From RGIG5612 sp050944475 (lineage in GTDB: Bacteria; Bacillota; Clostridia; Lachnospirales; Lachnospiraceae), in NCBI GenBank assembly GCA_050944475.1, contig JBMNRD010000001.1:62001-126000 (forward strand): DNA of 64,000 nt, written 5' to 3'. Shown in pieces: positions 34,936 through 42,917 of this stretch. The translations under genes and the position numbers were made by a program. How positions within the stretch are numbered: the first letter of the stretch is position 1; each line of letters begins with the position of its first letter. The notes beneath the pieces were generated by a model. That model saw only the letters and a program-made list of their open reading frames with translations, had not been told where the DNA came from and did no database searches.

Positions 34936-34962
34936 TTTCCGTCAACCGACAAAATGTGTCAT

Positions 34963-35003
34963 AAAAGCATCCCTCTGTCCAATGGCAGACCGGGATGCTT
35001 TTT
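34963..35003 (+). terminator. terminator of the phosphofructokinase gene
   Basis: 11-bp stem (34963-34973 with 34992-35002), inner complementarity in the loop, then TTTTTG. It lies 28 nt past the stop. Confidence 0.85.
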
Positions 35004-35078
35004 GTGTATTCCGCTTTTTGCATGTTTCGTTACATTTTGTAAAAATGTTTCCTGCCGGCCGGAAACGGCCGCGCATTT

Positions 35079-37013
35079 TTACTCATCTGCCAGAACTATC
35101 AGTTTGTCGCCGGGACGGAAGCTGTATTTCTTGAGATTTTCCTTTCCTTCAAACTTATCCGGAGCCAAAACAGGCCGTACGGTGCCCGATTCTGTGGTAC
35201 CGACTCCTAAGAACACATCCCCCTTTTGGGCAACGGCGTCCATTATACTGAACAAATCCGTCTCCCGCTCCGGCTCTATGTAATACTCCACATTCTTTGT
35301 GTATATTTCACGGCCGTAGCTGCTGAGCAGTTCTCTGAAAAGAGGTCTTTTTTCCCTGTCAAGTGCAATCTGGGTCATCAGAAGTGCAGACATATGGCGA
35401 CTGATAATAAAATTGTCATCACAAATGCCGGCTGCAAGGTCCCGATTGCGTTTTTCCTGGATTTCACAGGTTATTCCGTAGCCCGTGCCGGTCTTGAGAC
35501 GATTTTCCCTAAGGTAAATCAACAATTTGAGATTCTTCTCGTCCTCTGCATCCTCGTCCAGTGCGTTGTTATCCGATAGCACAATAATACTGTCCGGCAT
35601 AAATTCGTCTATAAGCTTCTCCAGCAGGGTATTGTCGTAGATATCGTAATCATCTTTGCAAACCAGTTTTATACCCCTTTGTTTCAGCTTTTCAAGGACC
35701 GCCTCCGCAATGTCTGTGCAAGGGCCTTCACAACCTCCCGCAATAAGTATGCTCGAGCCTGAACATATATACTCGGCCTGCTCGCATAGTATACTGTTAA
35801 TCTGTTTTTCCCTGCGCAAAATAAGTATGTTCATTTTTTCAGCCACTTCTTCAATTTCTGAACATACATTCTCCACCTCAACGGGGGCGGCAAGCAGTTC
35901 CATGGGACTGTCATCATCCGCAAGTGTAATCAAAAAATCCCCTTCCCTGAAGATTGCGTCGTTCGGATTGCCGATTATTACGCCCGCTTTTTCATTGTAT
36001 ATGCCCACGGCTATATGGTTTTTCAGCTGTCTGTTAATCTGTCTTACGCTCTTTCCGTACAGCTGCGGCAAATAAGTATCTTCCTTGAGAATATGAAATT
36101 CTTTACCGAAAAAACTGAGTATTTCCGTAAACACCTTGGCAATTCCCGGCTGCCTTGATGCATTTACAATGACCTTGGCAATTAAGTCCTGGAGCATCAG
36201 CAGCTCAAGCCTGTCATTGACCTTGTCGTCGTCGCCTGCCAGCTTTGCTATTAACTCGTTTTCCTTACTCCGGATAACCGCCACTGAAAATGAATCGCAT
36301 TTTTCCGGAATTGTATTCATCAGACTTGTGCACGCAAGAATTGCTTTTATTGTCTTGAAGTCGTCCGTGACGTTGATTATCACACTACGGCTGTTTTCAA
36401 TCCCACAGGCCATCAGGGAGCGTCTGTCGAAAATTGTTCCGTTCTTGCAGATAATTCTGATTTTTTTCCTGAAGATATTTCCCTGCAATTTTTCCGAAAT
36501 GATGTCATACATTTCCTGAACTTCGATATTATCCATTATGACTATAGTCATTTTTCTCCGTCGGTTTCTTCTCGCTTCAATTATCTCTTCAAGAATATCA
36601 AAAACGGTTTCATTGAAACCCAGAATTACAATGTGACCCTTTGACAGTACTCTACCGATTCCCTTTGACAGATCATCCATTTTCTTTGTGATTCCGTCAT
36701 TTATCAAACCTATCAAAACGGCGGTGAAAAATACTCCGAATAATGTTGCCAGAAGCATCAGGGCAATATAGAAAAACGACCCCTCCGAACCGTCGATAAC
36801 CCCCGGATCCAGCGTGTGGGTCAGTGTTTTCCATATTGATGACGGCAATAATCCCCTTATGTCTTCCCTTATCAGTGCCGAAACAACACCGACGGCAAAA
36901 ACAAATACGACCATGAGCGCCAGAAGCATCAAGATCTTTGCAATCATTCCCTTGGACATGATGCTGTCGAAAGCATACCTTAAACGCTCGCGCAGTTTAA
37001 TTTTTCCCCTCAT
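35079..37013 (-). CDS. CASTOR/POLLUX-like ion-channel protein with RCK-type domains
   Basis: 644 residues from the ATG at 37013 (AGGGGG upstream). A reading from 37175 is rejected because it runs far into ispF. Two membrane segments (~25-50 and ~90-115) flank a pore-like extracellular loop, followed by a Rossmann-type TrkA-N/RCK domain beginning GHIVILGFNETVFDILEE, then a TrkA-C-like stretch (GVIIGNPNDAIFREGDFLITLADD) and a second Rossmann-like half (SSILIAGGCEGPCTDIAEAVLEKL in part). This is the layout of plant CASTOR/POLLUX and bacterial homologues thought to conduct cations. I see no clear TVGYG potassium filter, so the ion is uncertain. It follows ispF by 76 nt. Confidence 0.8.
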   Translation of the reverse strand: MRGKIKLRERLRYAFDSIMSKGMIAKILMLLALMVVFVFAVGVVSALIREDIRGLLPSSIWKTLTHTLDPGVIDGSEGSFFYIALMLLATLFGVFFTAVLIGLINDGITKKMDDLSKGIGRVLSKGHIVILGFNETVFDILEEIIEARRNRRRKMTIVIMDNIEVQEMYDIISEKLQGNIFRKKIRIICKNGTIFDRRSLMACGIENSRSVIINVTDDFKTIKAILACTSLMNTIPEKCDSFSVAVIRSKENELIAKLAGDDDKVNDRLELLMLQDLIAKVIVNASRQPGIAKVFTEILSFFGKEFHILKEDTYLPQLYGKSVRQINRQLKNHIAVGIYNEKAGVIIGNPNDAIFREGDFLITLADDDSPMELLAAPVEVENVCSEIEEVAEKMNILILRREKQINSILCEQAEYICSGSSILIAGGCEGPCTDIAEAVLEKLKQRGIKLVCKDDYDIYDNTLLEKLIDEFMPDSIIVLSDNNALDEDAEDEKNLKLLIYLRENRLKTGTGYGITCEIQEKRNRDLAAGICDDNFIISRHMSALLMTQIALDREKRPLFRELLSSYGREIYTKNVEYYIEPERETDLFSIMDAVAQKGDVFLGVGTTESGTVRPVLAPDKFEGKENLKKYSFRPGDKLIVLADE

Positions 37014-37089
37014 TTTACATCCCCCTTTATTTTGCCCTTTTCTCTGTTTGATAAAACAATAGCCTTGCCGCCGGGACTCTGATGATAAA

Positions 37090-37557
37090 TTATTGCAACA
37101 GTGCCACCGCCATGGCGGCAATTCCCTCGCCTCTTCCTGTAAATCCAAGGCCCTCCTCCGTGGTGGCCTTGACATTTACACATCCGACATCGAGGCTCAG
37201 GGCGTTCGCAATGCGGGTCCTCATTTCATCAATATAGGGAGCGATCTTCGGCGCCTCGGCAATTATCGTAGCATCAATATTGGCAATGGAAAACCCGGCA
37301 CCGGCGATAAACTCGTTAACCTCCTTTAACAGCGTCAAGCTGGAAATCCCTTCATACTGTTCGTCGCTGTCAGGGAACAGTATGCCTATATCCGGCATGG
37401 CGGCTGCGCCAAGCAGCGCATCCATAACAGCATGGATCAGCACATCCGCATCGGAGTGCCCGTCCGCTCCTTTTTTGTAAGGAATCTCCACCCCGCCCAT
37501 AATCAGTGGGCGATTTTCAATCAGTCTGTGAACATCATAACCTTGTCCGATTCTCAT
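37090..37557 (-). CDS. ispF: 2-C-methyl-D-erythritol 2,4-cyclodiphosphate synthase
   Basis: 155 residues from the ATG at 37557 (AAAGGAG); the open frame extends upstream to 37827 but that part lacks family similarity and overlaps the preceding gene. MRIGQGYDVHRL gives the zinc ligands D8 and H10, GHSDADVLIH the third, and TTEEGLGFTGRGEGIAAMA ends the enzyme normally. It acts in the non-mevalonate isoprenoid pathway, forming the cyclodiphosphate from CDP-ME-2-phosphate. Its other pathway genes are not in the window. Confidence 0.98.
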   Translation of the reverse strand: MRIGQGYDVHRLIENRPLIMGGVEIPYKKGADGHSDADVLIHAVMDALLGAAAMPDIGILFPDSDEQYEGISSLTLLKEVNEFIAGAGFSIANIDATIIAEAPKIAPYIDEMRTRIANALSLDVGCVNVKATTEEGLGFTGRGEGIAAMAVALLQ

Positions 37558-37694
37558 ATTTTCTCCTTTCAACCCGCAACATATATTCCCGCCTTGCTTC
37601 CGGCGAATTTTGCAATCTCGGTAAAACAGCCTTTCCTTCAAGCGGAAGCATGGCCGCGAATTTGCTTCGGGTCTTTCGGCCCGGCCCGACTGTC

Positions 37695-38627
37695 CTAAGG
37701 TCCGAGATTCCTGATATAGTCGCAGGCGGCTATTGCCGCAACCGCGCCGTCCGCGCAGGCGGTTGTCACCTGCCTGAGAGATTTCGCGCGGGCATCCCCG
37801 GCAACAAATACTCCCGGCGTACGGCACAGAGCATCTTCCCCGGCGTCAAAATATCCCCACTTGTCAAGGACAGCCACATTTTCAAAGGGCTTGTTGTCGG
37901 GAATCAGGCCCACCGCCAGAAATACTCCGTCACAGCGGGCAATCATTTCCCGGCCGTTTTCCTCATAACGCACCCCCTTAAGCACTCCTTCTTCGGTTTC
38001 ATATCCGAGAATCTTCGTGCTCACATGGGTCTCGACATTGTCATGGGAGAACAGGATGTCCTGTTGCCTTTGTTCCGCGGTAAAAAACGGTAAATCCTGC
38101 AAAACAATCAGTTTCTCCACTATTTCCACCAGCAGATTGGCCTCAACAAAGGCTGAGTTTCCTCCGCCGATAATGCACACGGTGCCGTCCCGGTAATAAT
38201 CTCCGTCGCACACGGCGCAGAAACTTATACCCTCACCCACAAGCTCCTCTTCTCCCGGCAGTCCGAGCAGTCTGTGTACGGTTCCCGGAGCAAGTATCAA
38301 GGTGCGTCCCTCCTGCGTGGTTTTGTCCGCCAGGGTAACCACAACTTTCACCGTTTGGCCGTCCGGTCCCTTTTCGGCCTCTGCCTGTACAACCTCATTC
38401 ATCATTACCCGGCCGCCCTGTTCCATTACCTGGTCTAAAAACCTGTCGGCGAATTCACCTCCGCTTATGGAATCAAAGCCGGGTATATTCTCAACCTTCG
38501 GCGAGTTGGTAATCTGCCCGCCGAAAACGTTTTTTTCTATAATCAAAACAGTTTTGCCGTTCCTCAGTCCGTAAAGTGCGGCCGTAAGCCCCGCGGGTCC
38601 GCCCCCCACAACTATAATATCATACAT
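37695..38627 (-). CDS. thioredoxin reductase-like flavoprotein with atypical pyridine nucleotide site
   Basis: 310 residues from the ATG at 38627 (GGAGGAAATAG). FAD-binding GGGPAGLTAALYG, redox pair CAVCDG and the C-terminal GDARAKSLRQVTTACADGA are those of TrxB. The second nucleotide fold keeps GGGNSA, but the HRR-x3-R segment that binds NADPH in classical TrxB is replaced by LQDLPFFTAEQRQ. The electron donor may therefore be something else, such as ferredoxin or NADH; ferredoxin-dependent flavin thioredoxin reductases are known in Clostridia. It lies upstream of ispF and downstream of nrdD, whose C-terminal redoxin-like domain would need such a reductase. Confidence 0.88.
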   Translation of the reverse strand: MYDIIVVGGGPAGLTAALYGLRNGKTVLIIEKNVFGGQITNSPKVENIPGFDSISGGEFADRFLDQVMEQGGRVMMNEVVQAEAEKGPDGQTVKVVVTLADKTTQEGRTLILAPGTVHRLLGLPGEEELVGEGISFCAVCDGDYYRDGTVCIIGGGNSAFVEANLLVEIVEKLIVLQDLPFFTAEQRQQDILFSHDNVETHVSTKILGYETEEGVLKGVRYEENGREMIARCDGVFLAVGLIPDNKPFENVAVLDKWGYFDAGEDALCRTPGVFVAGDARAKSLRQVTTACADGAVAAIAACDYIRNLGP

Positions 38628-38766
38628 TTTTCTATTTCCTCCGAAATTTGTGCCTGCTGCAGTCCCTGCGGTATGCAACCTGCTGCCGCTACTTTAAAGT
38701 ATGTGCCGGCTGCAGCTTCTATGCGCACAGCCGCAGCCGGTCTGCCGGGATACCGGCCTGTATGTA

Positions 38767-38796
38767 TAAAGGGGCCACCCGTTGACAGCCCCTTTA
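38767..38796 (-). terminator. hairpin after nrdD
   Basis: 9-bp stem (38767-38775 with 38788-38796), 12-nt loop, 22 nt past the nrdD stop. The T run after it is short, so it may be a weak terminator. Confidence 0.5.
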
Positions 38797-38818
38797 ATTA
38801 AACTATTATACTATGAAC

Positions 38819-41209
38819 CTATTTATTGTGATGTTCCATCCATTGGATTGCAGCACTCTCCCCTTCGAACCGGGTGCCGTCCGGATCGATAATGACAGGG
38901 GCCTGAACGATATTGTTTTTCCTTGCGGCCTCAGGATTTTTGGTGCAATTTACCTCGTTGATTTCAATACCCGCAATCTTAAACCTCTGTTGGGCGCCCT
39001 TGCACTTGGGACAATGGTCTTTTGTAAATAATGTCGGGACCCCCGCAACTGTGCTTTCCGCTTTTGCGAAAGCTTCCTGCACGATTGCATTTGCCTTGCC
39101 CCCGGTAATTACCCGGACGGGGCCGTCATGAGTCAGTGTGCTGTGTTCAATGTCATAAACCTTGCGATCCTTGAATTCCTGAGCCTTGCCGTCATTCCAG
39201 TTCTGCACCGGACGGTAATATCCGGTGATGCGGCTGTAAATCTCGGTCTTCTCGTCACAATCCGGACATTCACGAACTTCTCCGTTCAGATAACCGTGGT
39301 TTTTGCATACCGAATATGTAGGCGACATTGTGTAATATGGAAGCTTGTAGTTCTCCGCAATCTTGCGTACTAAAGCGGCGGCCGACTTCCAGTCGGGCAG
39401 TTTTTCCCCGAGGAAGGCATGGAAAACCGTTCCCGAGGTGTAAAGCGTCTGCAGCTCATCCTGAATGTCAAGGGCTGAGAACACGTCCTCCGTATAGCTT
39501 ACCGGCAGATGCGACGAGTTGGTATAGTAAGGAGTGCCGTCCTCATTTGCCGTAATAATATCCGGATAAAGCTCCTTGTCGTGCTTTGCAAAACGGTATG
39601 TGGTGGACTCGGCCGGAGTTGCCTCCAAGTTATAAAGGTCTCCGTACATTTCCTGATAATCAGACAGGCGCTCCCTCATGTGGTTCAGCACCTCCACCGC
39701 AAACTTCTGTGTTTCGATATGGGTCAGATCCTTTCTGAGCCACTTGGCATTCAGCCCCACTTCATTCATTCCGATCAGGCCGATTGTAGAGAAATGATTC
39801 TCGAAAGTTCCCAGATACCTCTTTGTGTACGGATAAAGGCCGGCATTCAGCAGTTTGGTGATAACCGTACGCTTGGTCTCCAGTGAGCGCGCAGCCAAAT
39901 CCATCAGGTACTCAAGCCTTGCATAGAAATCAGCCTCATCCTCTGCAAGATACGCAATGCGCGGAAGATTGATGGTAACAACGCCCACGGAGCCCGTTGA
40001 CTCGCCGCTTCCGAAAAAGCCGCCGGATTTCTTCCTGAGCTCACGCAAATCAAGGCGCAAACGGCAGCACATGCTACGCACATCGCTCGGCTCCATATCG
40101 GAATTAATATAATTTGAAAAATACGGAGTGCCGTACTTGGCCGTCATTTCAAAGAGCAGCTTATTGTTCTCTGTCTCTTCCCAGTCAAAATCCCTGGTAA
40201 TTGAATATGTGGGGATTGGATACTGGAAGCCGCGGCCGTTTGCATCACCCTCAATCATTATCTCGATGAAGGCTTTGTTAACCATGTCCATTTCCTTCTG
40301 ACAGTCGCCGTAAGTGAAGTCCTGCTCCTTTCCTTTGACAATGGCAGGGAGATCTTCCATGTCCTTCGGCACCACCCAGTCAATGGTAATGTTGGTAAAC
40401 GGTGCCTGCGTGCCCCAGCGTGACGGAGTATTTACACCGTAAACAAACGACTGGATGCATTGCTTAACTTCTTTCTGAGAAAGATTATCTATGCGTACAA
40501 ACGGAGCAAGATATGTATCAAAAGAGGAAAAAGCCTGTGCTCCCGCCCACTCATTCTGCATAATGCCCAAAAAGTTGACCATCTGATTGCAAAGGGTGGA
40601 AAGATGTGCCGCGGGAGAGGATGTAATCTTGCCCGGAACTCCGCCGAGTCCTTCCTGAATCAGCTGCTTAAGGCTCCAGCCCGCACAGTAACCGGTCAGC
40701 ATGCTCAAGTCATGAATATGAATCGAAGCATCTCTGTGAGCGTCGGCAATTTCCCTGTCATATATCTCGCTAAGCCAGTAGTTGGCGGTAATGGCGCCGG
40801 AATTTGAAAGGATAAGGCCGCCCACGCTGTAGGTAACCGTGGAATTTTCCTTAACCCTCCAGTCATTGATATGAAGATAATTATCAACAAGGTCCTTGTA
40901 GTTGAGCATGGCGCTCTTAACATTGCGGACCTTCTCGCGCTGTTTACGGTAAAGGATATAAGCCTTGGCCACCTCCGCAAAGCCGGCCTCGGACAGAATC
41001 TTCTCCGCGCTGTCCTGAATATCCTCAACCGAAATCAGCCCGTCCTTAATCTTCTCCTCGAAATCGCTGGTAACCCTCAATGCCAGCATGTCGATTACGG
41101 TGGGATGATATTGCTTCCGGCATGCTTCAAATGCCTTTGTCAGTGCGGCACTTATTTTAGAGACGTCAAAGTCCACTACAGCGCCGTCACGCTTCAATAC
41201 CTGATACAT
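38819..41209 (-). CDS. nrdD: anaerobic (class III) ribonucleoside-triphosphate reductase with C-terminal glutaredoxin-like domain
   Basis: 796 residues. Order: ATP-cone (~1-95, starts MYQVLKRDGAVVDFD), glycyl-radical barrel (~100-620), putative Zn site C635/H638/C648/C651, radical loop SRITGYYRPVQNW with G663, then an added ~80-residue redoxin-like domain with CPKC (C733, C736) and the cis-Pro segment QAPV. The enzyme makes dNTPs from NTPs without oxygen. The fused domain suggests that reducing equivalents come from a redoxin rather than only formate; its electron source may be the TrxR-like protein encoded downstream. The upstream region has a NrdR-like operator and a good promoter. Ribosome site AGGAGGAG. 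Confidence 0.95.
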   Translation of the reverse strand: MYQVLKRDGAVVDFDVSKISAALTKAFEACRKQYHPTVIDMLALRVTSDFEEKIKDGLISVEDIQDSAEKILSEAGFAEVAKAYILYRKQREKVRNVKSAMLNYKDLVDNYLHINDWRVKENSTVTYSVGGLILSNSGAITANYWLSEIYDREIADAHRDASIHIHDLSMLTGYCAGWSLKQLIQEGLGGVPGKITSSPAAHLSTLCNQMVNFLGIMQNEWAGAQAFSSFDTYLAPFVRIDNLSQKEVKQCIQSFVYGVNTPSRWGTQAPFTNITIDWVVPKDMEDLPAIVKGKEQDFTYGDCQKEMDMVNKAFIEIMIEGDANGRGFQYPIPTYSITRDFDWEETENNKLLFEMTAKYGTPYFSNYINSDMEPSDVRSMCCRLRLDLRELRKKSGGFFGSGESTGSVGVVTINLPRIAYLAEDEADFYARLEYLMDLAARSLETKRTVITKLLNAGLYPYTKRYLGTFENHFSTIGLIGMNEVGLNAKWLRKDLTHIETQKFAVEVLNHMRERLSDYQEMYGDLYNLEATPAESTTYRFAKHDKELYPDIITANEDGTPYYTNSSHLPVSYTEDVFSALDIQDELQTLYTSGTVFHAFLGEKLPDWKSAAALVRKIAENYKLPYYTMSPTYSVCKNHGYLNGEVRECPDCDEKTEIYSRITGYYRPVQNWNDGKAQEFKDRKVYDIEHSTLTHDGPVRVITGGKANAIVQEAFAKAESTVAGVPTLFTKDHCPKCKGAQQRFKIAGIEINEVNCTKNPEAARKNNIVQAPVIIDPDGTRFEGESAAIQWMEHHNK

Positions 41210-41250
41210 ATTTTCTCCTCCTGAAACTCAAGCCAAAATGTTGTACGACA

Positions 41251-41279
41251 ATAATACTAGCATATAAAGAAAAAGTCAA
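41251..41279 (-). promoter_or_regulatory. nrdD promoter
   Basis: TTGACT (41274-41279) - 17 nt - TATTAT (41251-41256) on the minus strand. The -35 overlaps the first arm of the operator at 41275-41320. Confidence 0.7.
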
Positions 41280-41320
41280 CATATTGTGGTAAAAATTTTT
41301 TTAAACCACAATATGTTGAC
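41275..41320. promoter_or_regulatory. NrdR-box-like paired operator in front of nrdD
   Basis: Perfect 16-bp inverted repeat: 41275-41290 and 41305-41320, 14 nt apart (30 nt start to start, close to three helical turns). Each arm (ACCACAATATGTTGAC) resembles the NrdR consensus ACACWATATWGTGT-type box. NrdR represses ribonucleotide reductase genes when dATP is high. nrdR is not in the window. Confidence 0.7.
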
Positions 41321-41341
41321 GAAATTTCGGATATTCAGGTG

Positions 41342-42034
41342 CTAATCCAGGCCGCGCAACGCAACTTTCCCGACAAAAGGACGCACAATGTCGGCAAATT
41401 CCTCCATTTTGTCCCTGCCGTAACCCTCAAGCCCGGCAAAAGGAACGCTTTCCCGGTCTGCGAAGGCCTGCAGGAAATACCTCCCGGCCCCGTCTATCAG
41501 TTCACCGATGGAAGCAAAGGCCTCCCGGTCGTGGAACTGCTTCACTACCGTGGTTCTGAATTCATACTCAACCCTTTTCTCAAGCAGAAAATCCACACTC
41601 TCTCTTATGCAGTCCGTATTAAAGTCCTCCACACCTATTGTCAGAGGATAACGGGAAAGCTCATTCTTAATATCCATAGCCACATAGTCGACCGGGCCTG
41701 CCATAACAATTTCCTTAAGCCGGGCCGGATGACTGCCGTTGGTATCCAGCTTGATAGAATAACCAAGTTCCTTTATAGAAGAAAGCAGCTTTGCCAGGTC
41801 CGGCCGAAGGAGAGGTTCACCGCCGGTAATCGCCACCCCGTCCAAAAGCCCCTTTCTGCTTTTCAGAAATTCAAGGAGTTTGTCATCCTCCATCAGCGGA
41901 GGTTCCTTTCCGCATGCCATGTCCCAATTGTGGCAATACGGACAGCGAAAGTCACACCCGCCAAGGAAAACCGTGCAGGCCACTTTTCCGGGATAGTCCA
42001 GCAATGTCATTTTCTGCAAACCGTGTATAATCAT
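41342..42034 (-). CDS. nrdG: anaerobic ribonucleotide reductase activating protein
   Basis: 230 residues. The radical-SAM motif is CDFRCPYCHNW, followed by GGEPLLRPDL. It cleaves S-adenosylmethionine to place the glycyl radical on NrdD. N-terminal LQKMTLLDYPGKVACTVFLGGC is the usual opening of this NrdG-type subfamily. Encoded upstream of nrdD, but nrdD has its own promoter between them. It follows thiT by 24 nt with a TGAGGA ribosome site. Confidence 0.93.
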   Translation of the reverse strand: MIIHGLQKMTLLDYPGKVACTVFLGGCDFRCPYCHNWDMACGKEPPLMEDDKLLEFLKSRKGLLDGVAITGGEPLLRPDLAKLLSSIKELGYSIKLDTNGSHPARLKEIVMAGPVDYVAMDIKNELSRYPLTIGVEDFNTDCIRESVDFLLEKRVEYEFRTTVVKQFHDREAFASIGELIDGAGRYFLQAFADRESVPFAGLEGYGRDKMEEFADIVRPFVGKVALRGLD

Positions 42035-42058
42035 GTATCCTCACTTTGAACTTCGGGC

Positions 42059-42634
42059 TTATTTCGTGGCAAGATCCTTAATATATTCCAGCGCCTTAAC
42101 CAGCGGAGGAATAAATATCAGCAATGCCAATGTTATGCCCGCCTCTAATCCTATATATGCCCCATTATACGCCAGAGAATAAACAAATGCATTAGGAAAT
42201 GAATCCGGAGCATAAATTCCAAAAAAAATCCATCCCGACAACACAACAAATACATAACGTCCCGTCACTGCGACAAGGTAGCCGAAGTGCAGGTTTGTAA
42301 CGGAAAACGGGCCGAAAGCAACTTTCGCTTTCATTTTCCAAAAAAAACCCGACAACCCCAGTGCTCCGAAGGCCAGAAAATAATCGCATATCATCTGAGG
42401 TACGGACAGGATATAGGGGTCAACAGCAAGCTGCAAAGCGCCGTACGCAAAAGCCGATATAAGCCCCACCACCGGGCCGAACCAGTATCCTGTAAGGGTT
42501 ACGAAAAACATGCTCAGCAGGGTTGCCGAACCGCCCATGGGAAGGTCAATTATCTTGATGAATGAAGTTACAAACGCAAGGGCCAAGGCCATTGCTGCGA
42601 AGGCGATTGTCCTCGCGCTGAATTTTTTTGACAT
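42059..42634 (-). CDS. thiT: ECF transporter thiamine-binding S component ThiT
   Basis: 191 residues from the ATG at 42634; the frame continues upstream but only through the riboswitch. Six hydrophobic helices. LPMGGSATLLSMFFV, GPVVGLISAFAYGALQL and SVPQMICDYFLAFGALGLSG match ThiT. It captures thiamine for an energy-coupling-factor transporter whose ATPase/EcfT module is encoded elsewhere. The preceding TPP riboswitch is decisive support. Its ribosome site (TTGGAGG) lies in a hairpin just before the ATG. Confidence 0.95.
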   Translation of the reverse strand: MSKKFSARTIAFAAMALALAFVTSFIKIIDLPMGGSATLLSMFFVTLTGYWFGPVVGLISAFAYGALQLAVDPYILSVPQMICDYFLAFGALGLSGFFWKMKAKVAFGPFSVTNLHFGYLVAVTGRYVFVVLSGWIFFGIYAPDSFPNAFVYSLAYNGAYIGLEAGITLALLIFIPPLVKALEYIKDLATK

Positions 42635-42642
42635 AAAAAAAC

Positions 42643-42763
42643 CTCCAACTCTGCCGGAGATTACTTGATTGAAAATATTTATTTTCAGCTTCCTTACGTC
42701 GGTACTAGCCGAATCAAGTAATAAGGGTATAGGCATATATAAGCCGCTCTCAGCCCCAAGCCA
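42643..42763 (-). ncRNA. TPP riboswitch with expression platform before thiT
   Basis: Aptamer 42686-42763 on the minus strand: a P1 start GGCTTGGGG, CTGAGA (42748-42753), ACCCTT and the closing TACCGACGTAAGGAAG, all THI-box hallmarks in order. The core strand at 42712-42722 is perfectly complementary over 11 nt to 42660-42670 downstream, an alternative pairing. A last hairpin (CTCC/GGAG) before seven T contains the thiT ribosome site, so control may be by termination, by ribosome-site masking, or both. Confidence 0.93.
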
Positions 42764-42801
42764 CAGTTTAAGATTTTTGTGACGCGGGCTCCCCCAGCTG
42801 C

Positions 42802-42906
42802 GGATAATATAACACTTCGGGCAGGAATAATCAATACTTTAATTGTATTCTGCCGCCCCGGATGATATAACATTTCAGGCGGGAATAATTGATAATCCCG
42901 CCTGAA
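42802..42906. repeat. two related hairpin-forming units between clpB and thiT
   Basis: Direct repeat 42802-42835 and 42860-42893 (28 of 34 identical). The second unit includes a perfect 11-bp stem (42874-42884 with 42896-42906), which lies 12 nt past the clpB stop and may end its transcript, though no T run follows. Confidence 0.6.
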
Positions 42907-42917
42907 TTTCCCTTAAA

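Noticed and set aside
37014..37175. N-terminal extension of the ion-channel-like protein
   Set aside because: Overlaps the end of ispF in another frame; AGGGGG and ATG at 37013 give a proper start.
37558..37827. N-terminal extension of the ispF frame
   Set aside because: Low-complexity Arg/Gly-rich reading that overlaps the thioredoxin reductase-like gene; ispF has a clear start and ribosome site at 37557.
41339..42049. 236-codon plus-strand frame
   Set aside because: Antisense to nrdG across its whole length; the radical-SAM reading is certain.
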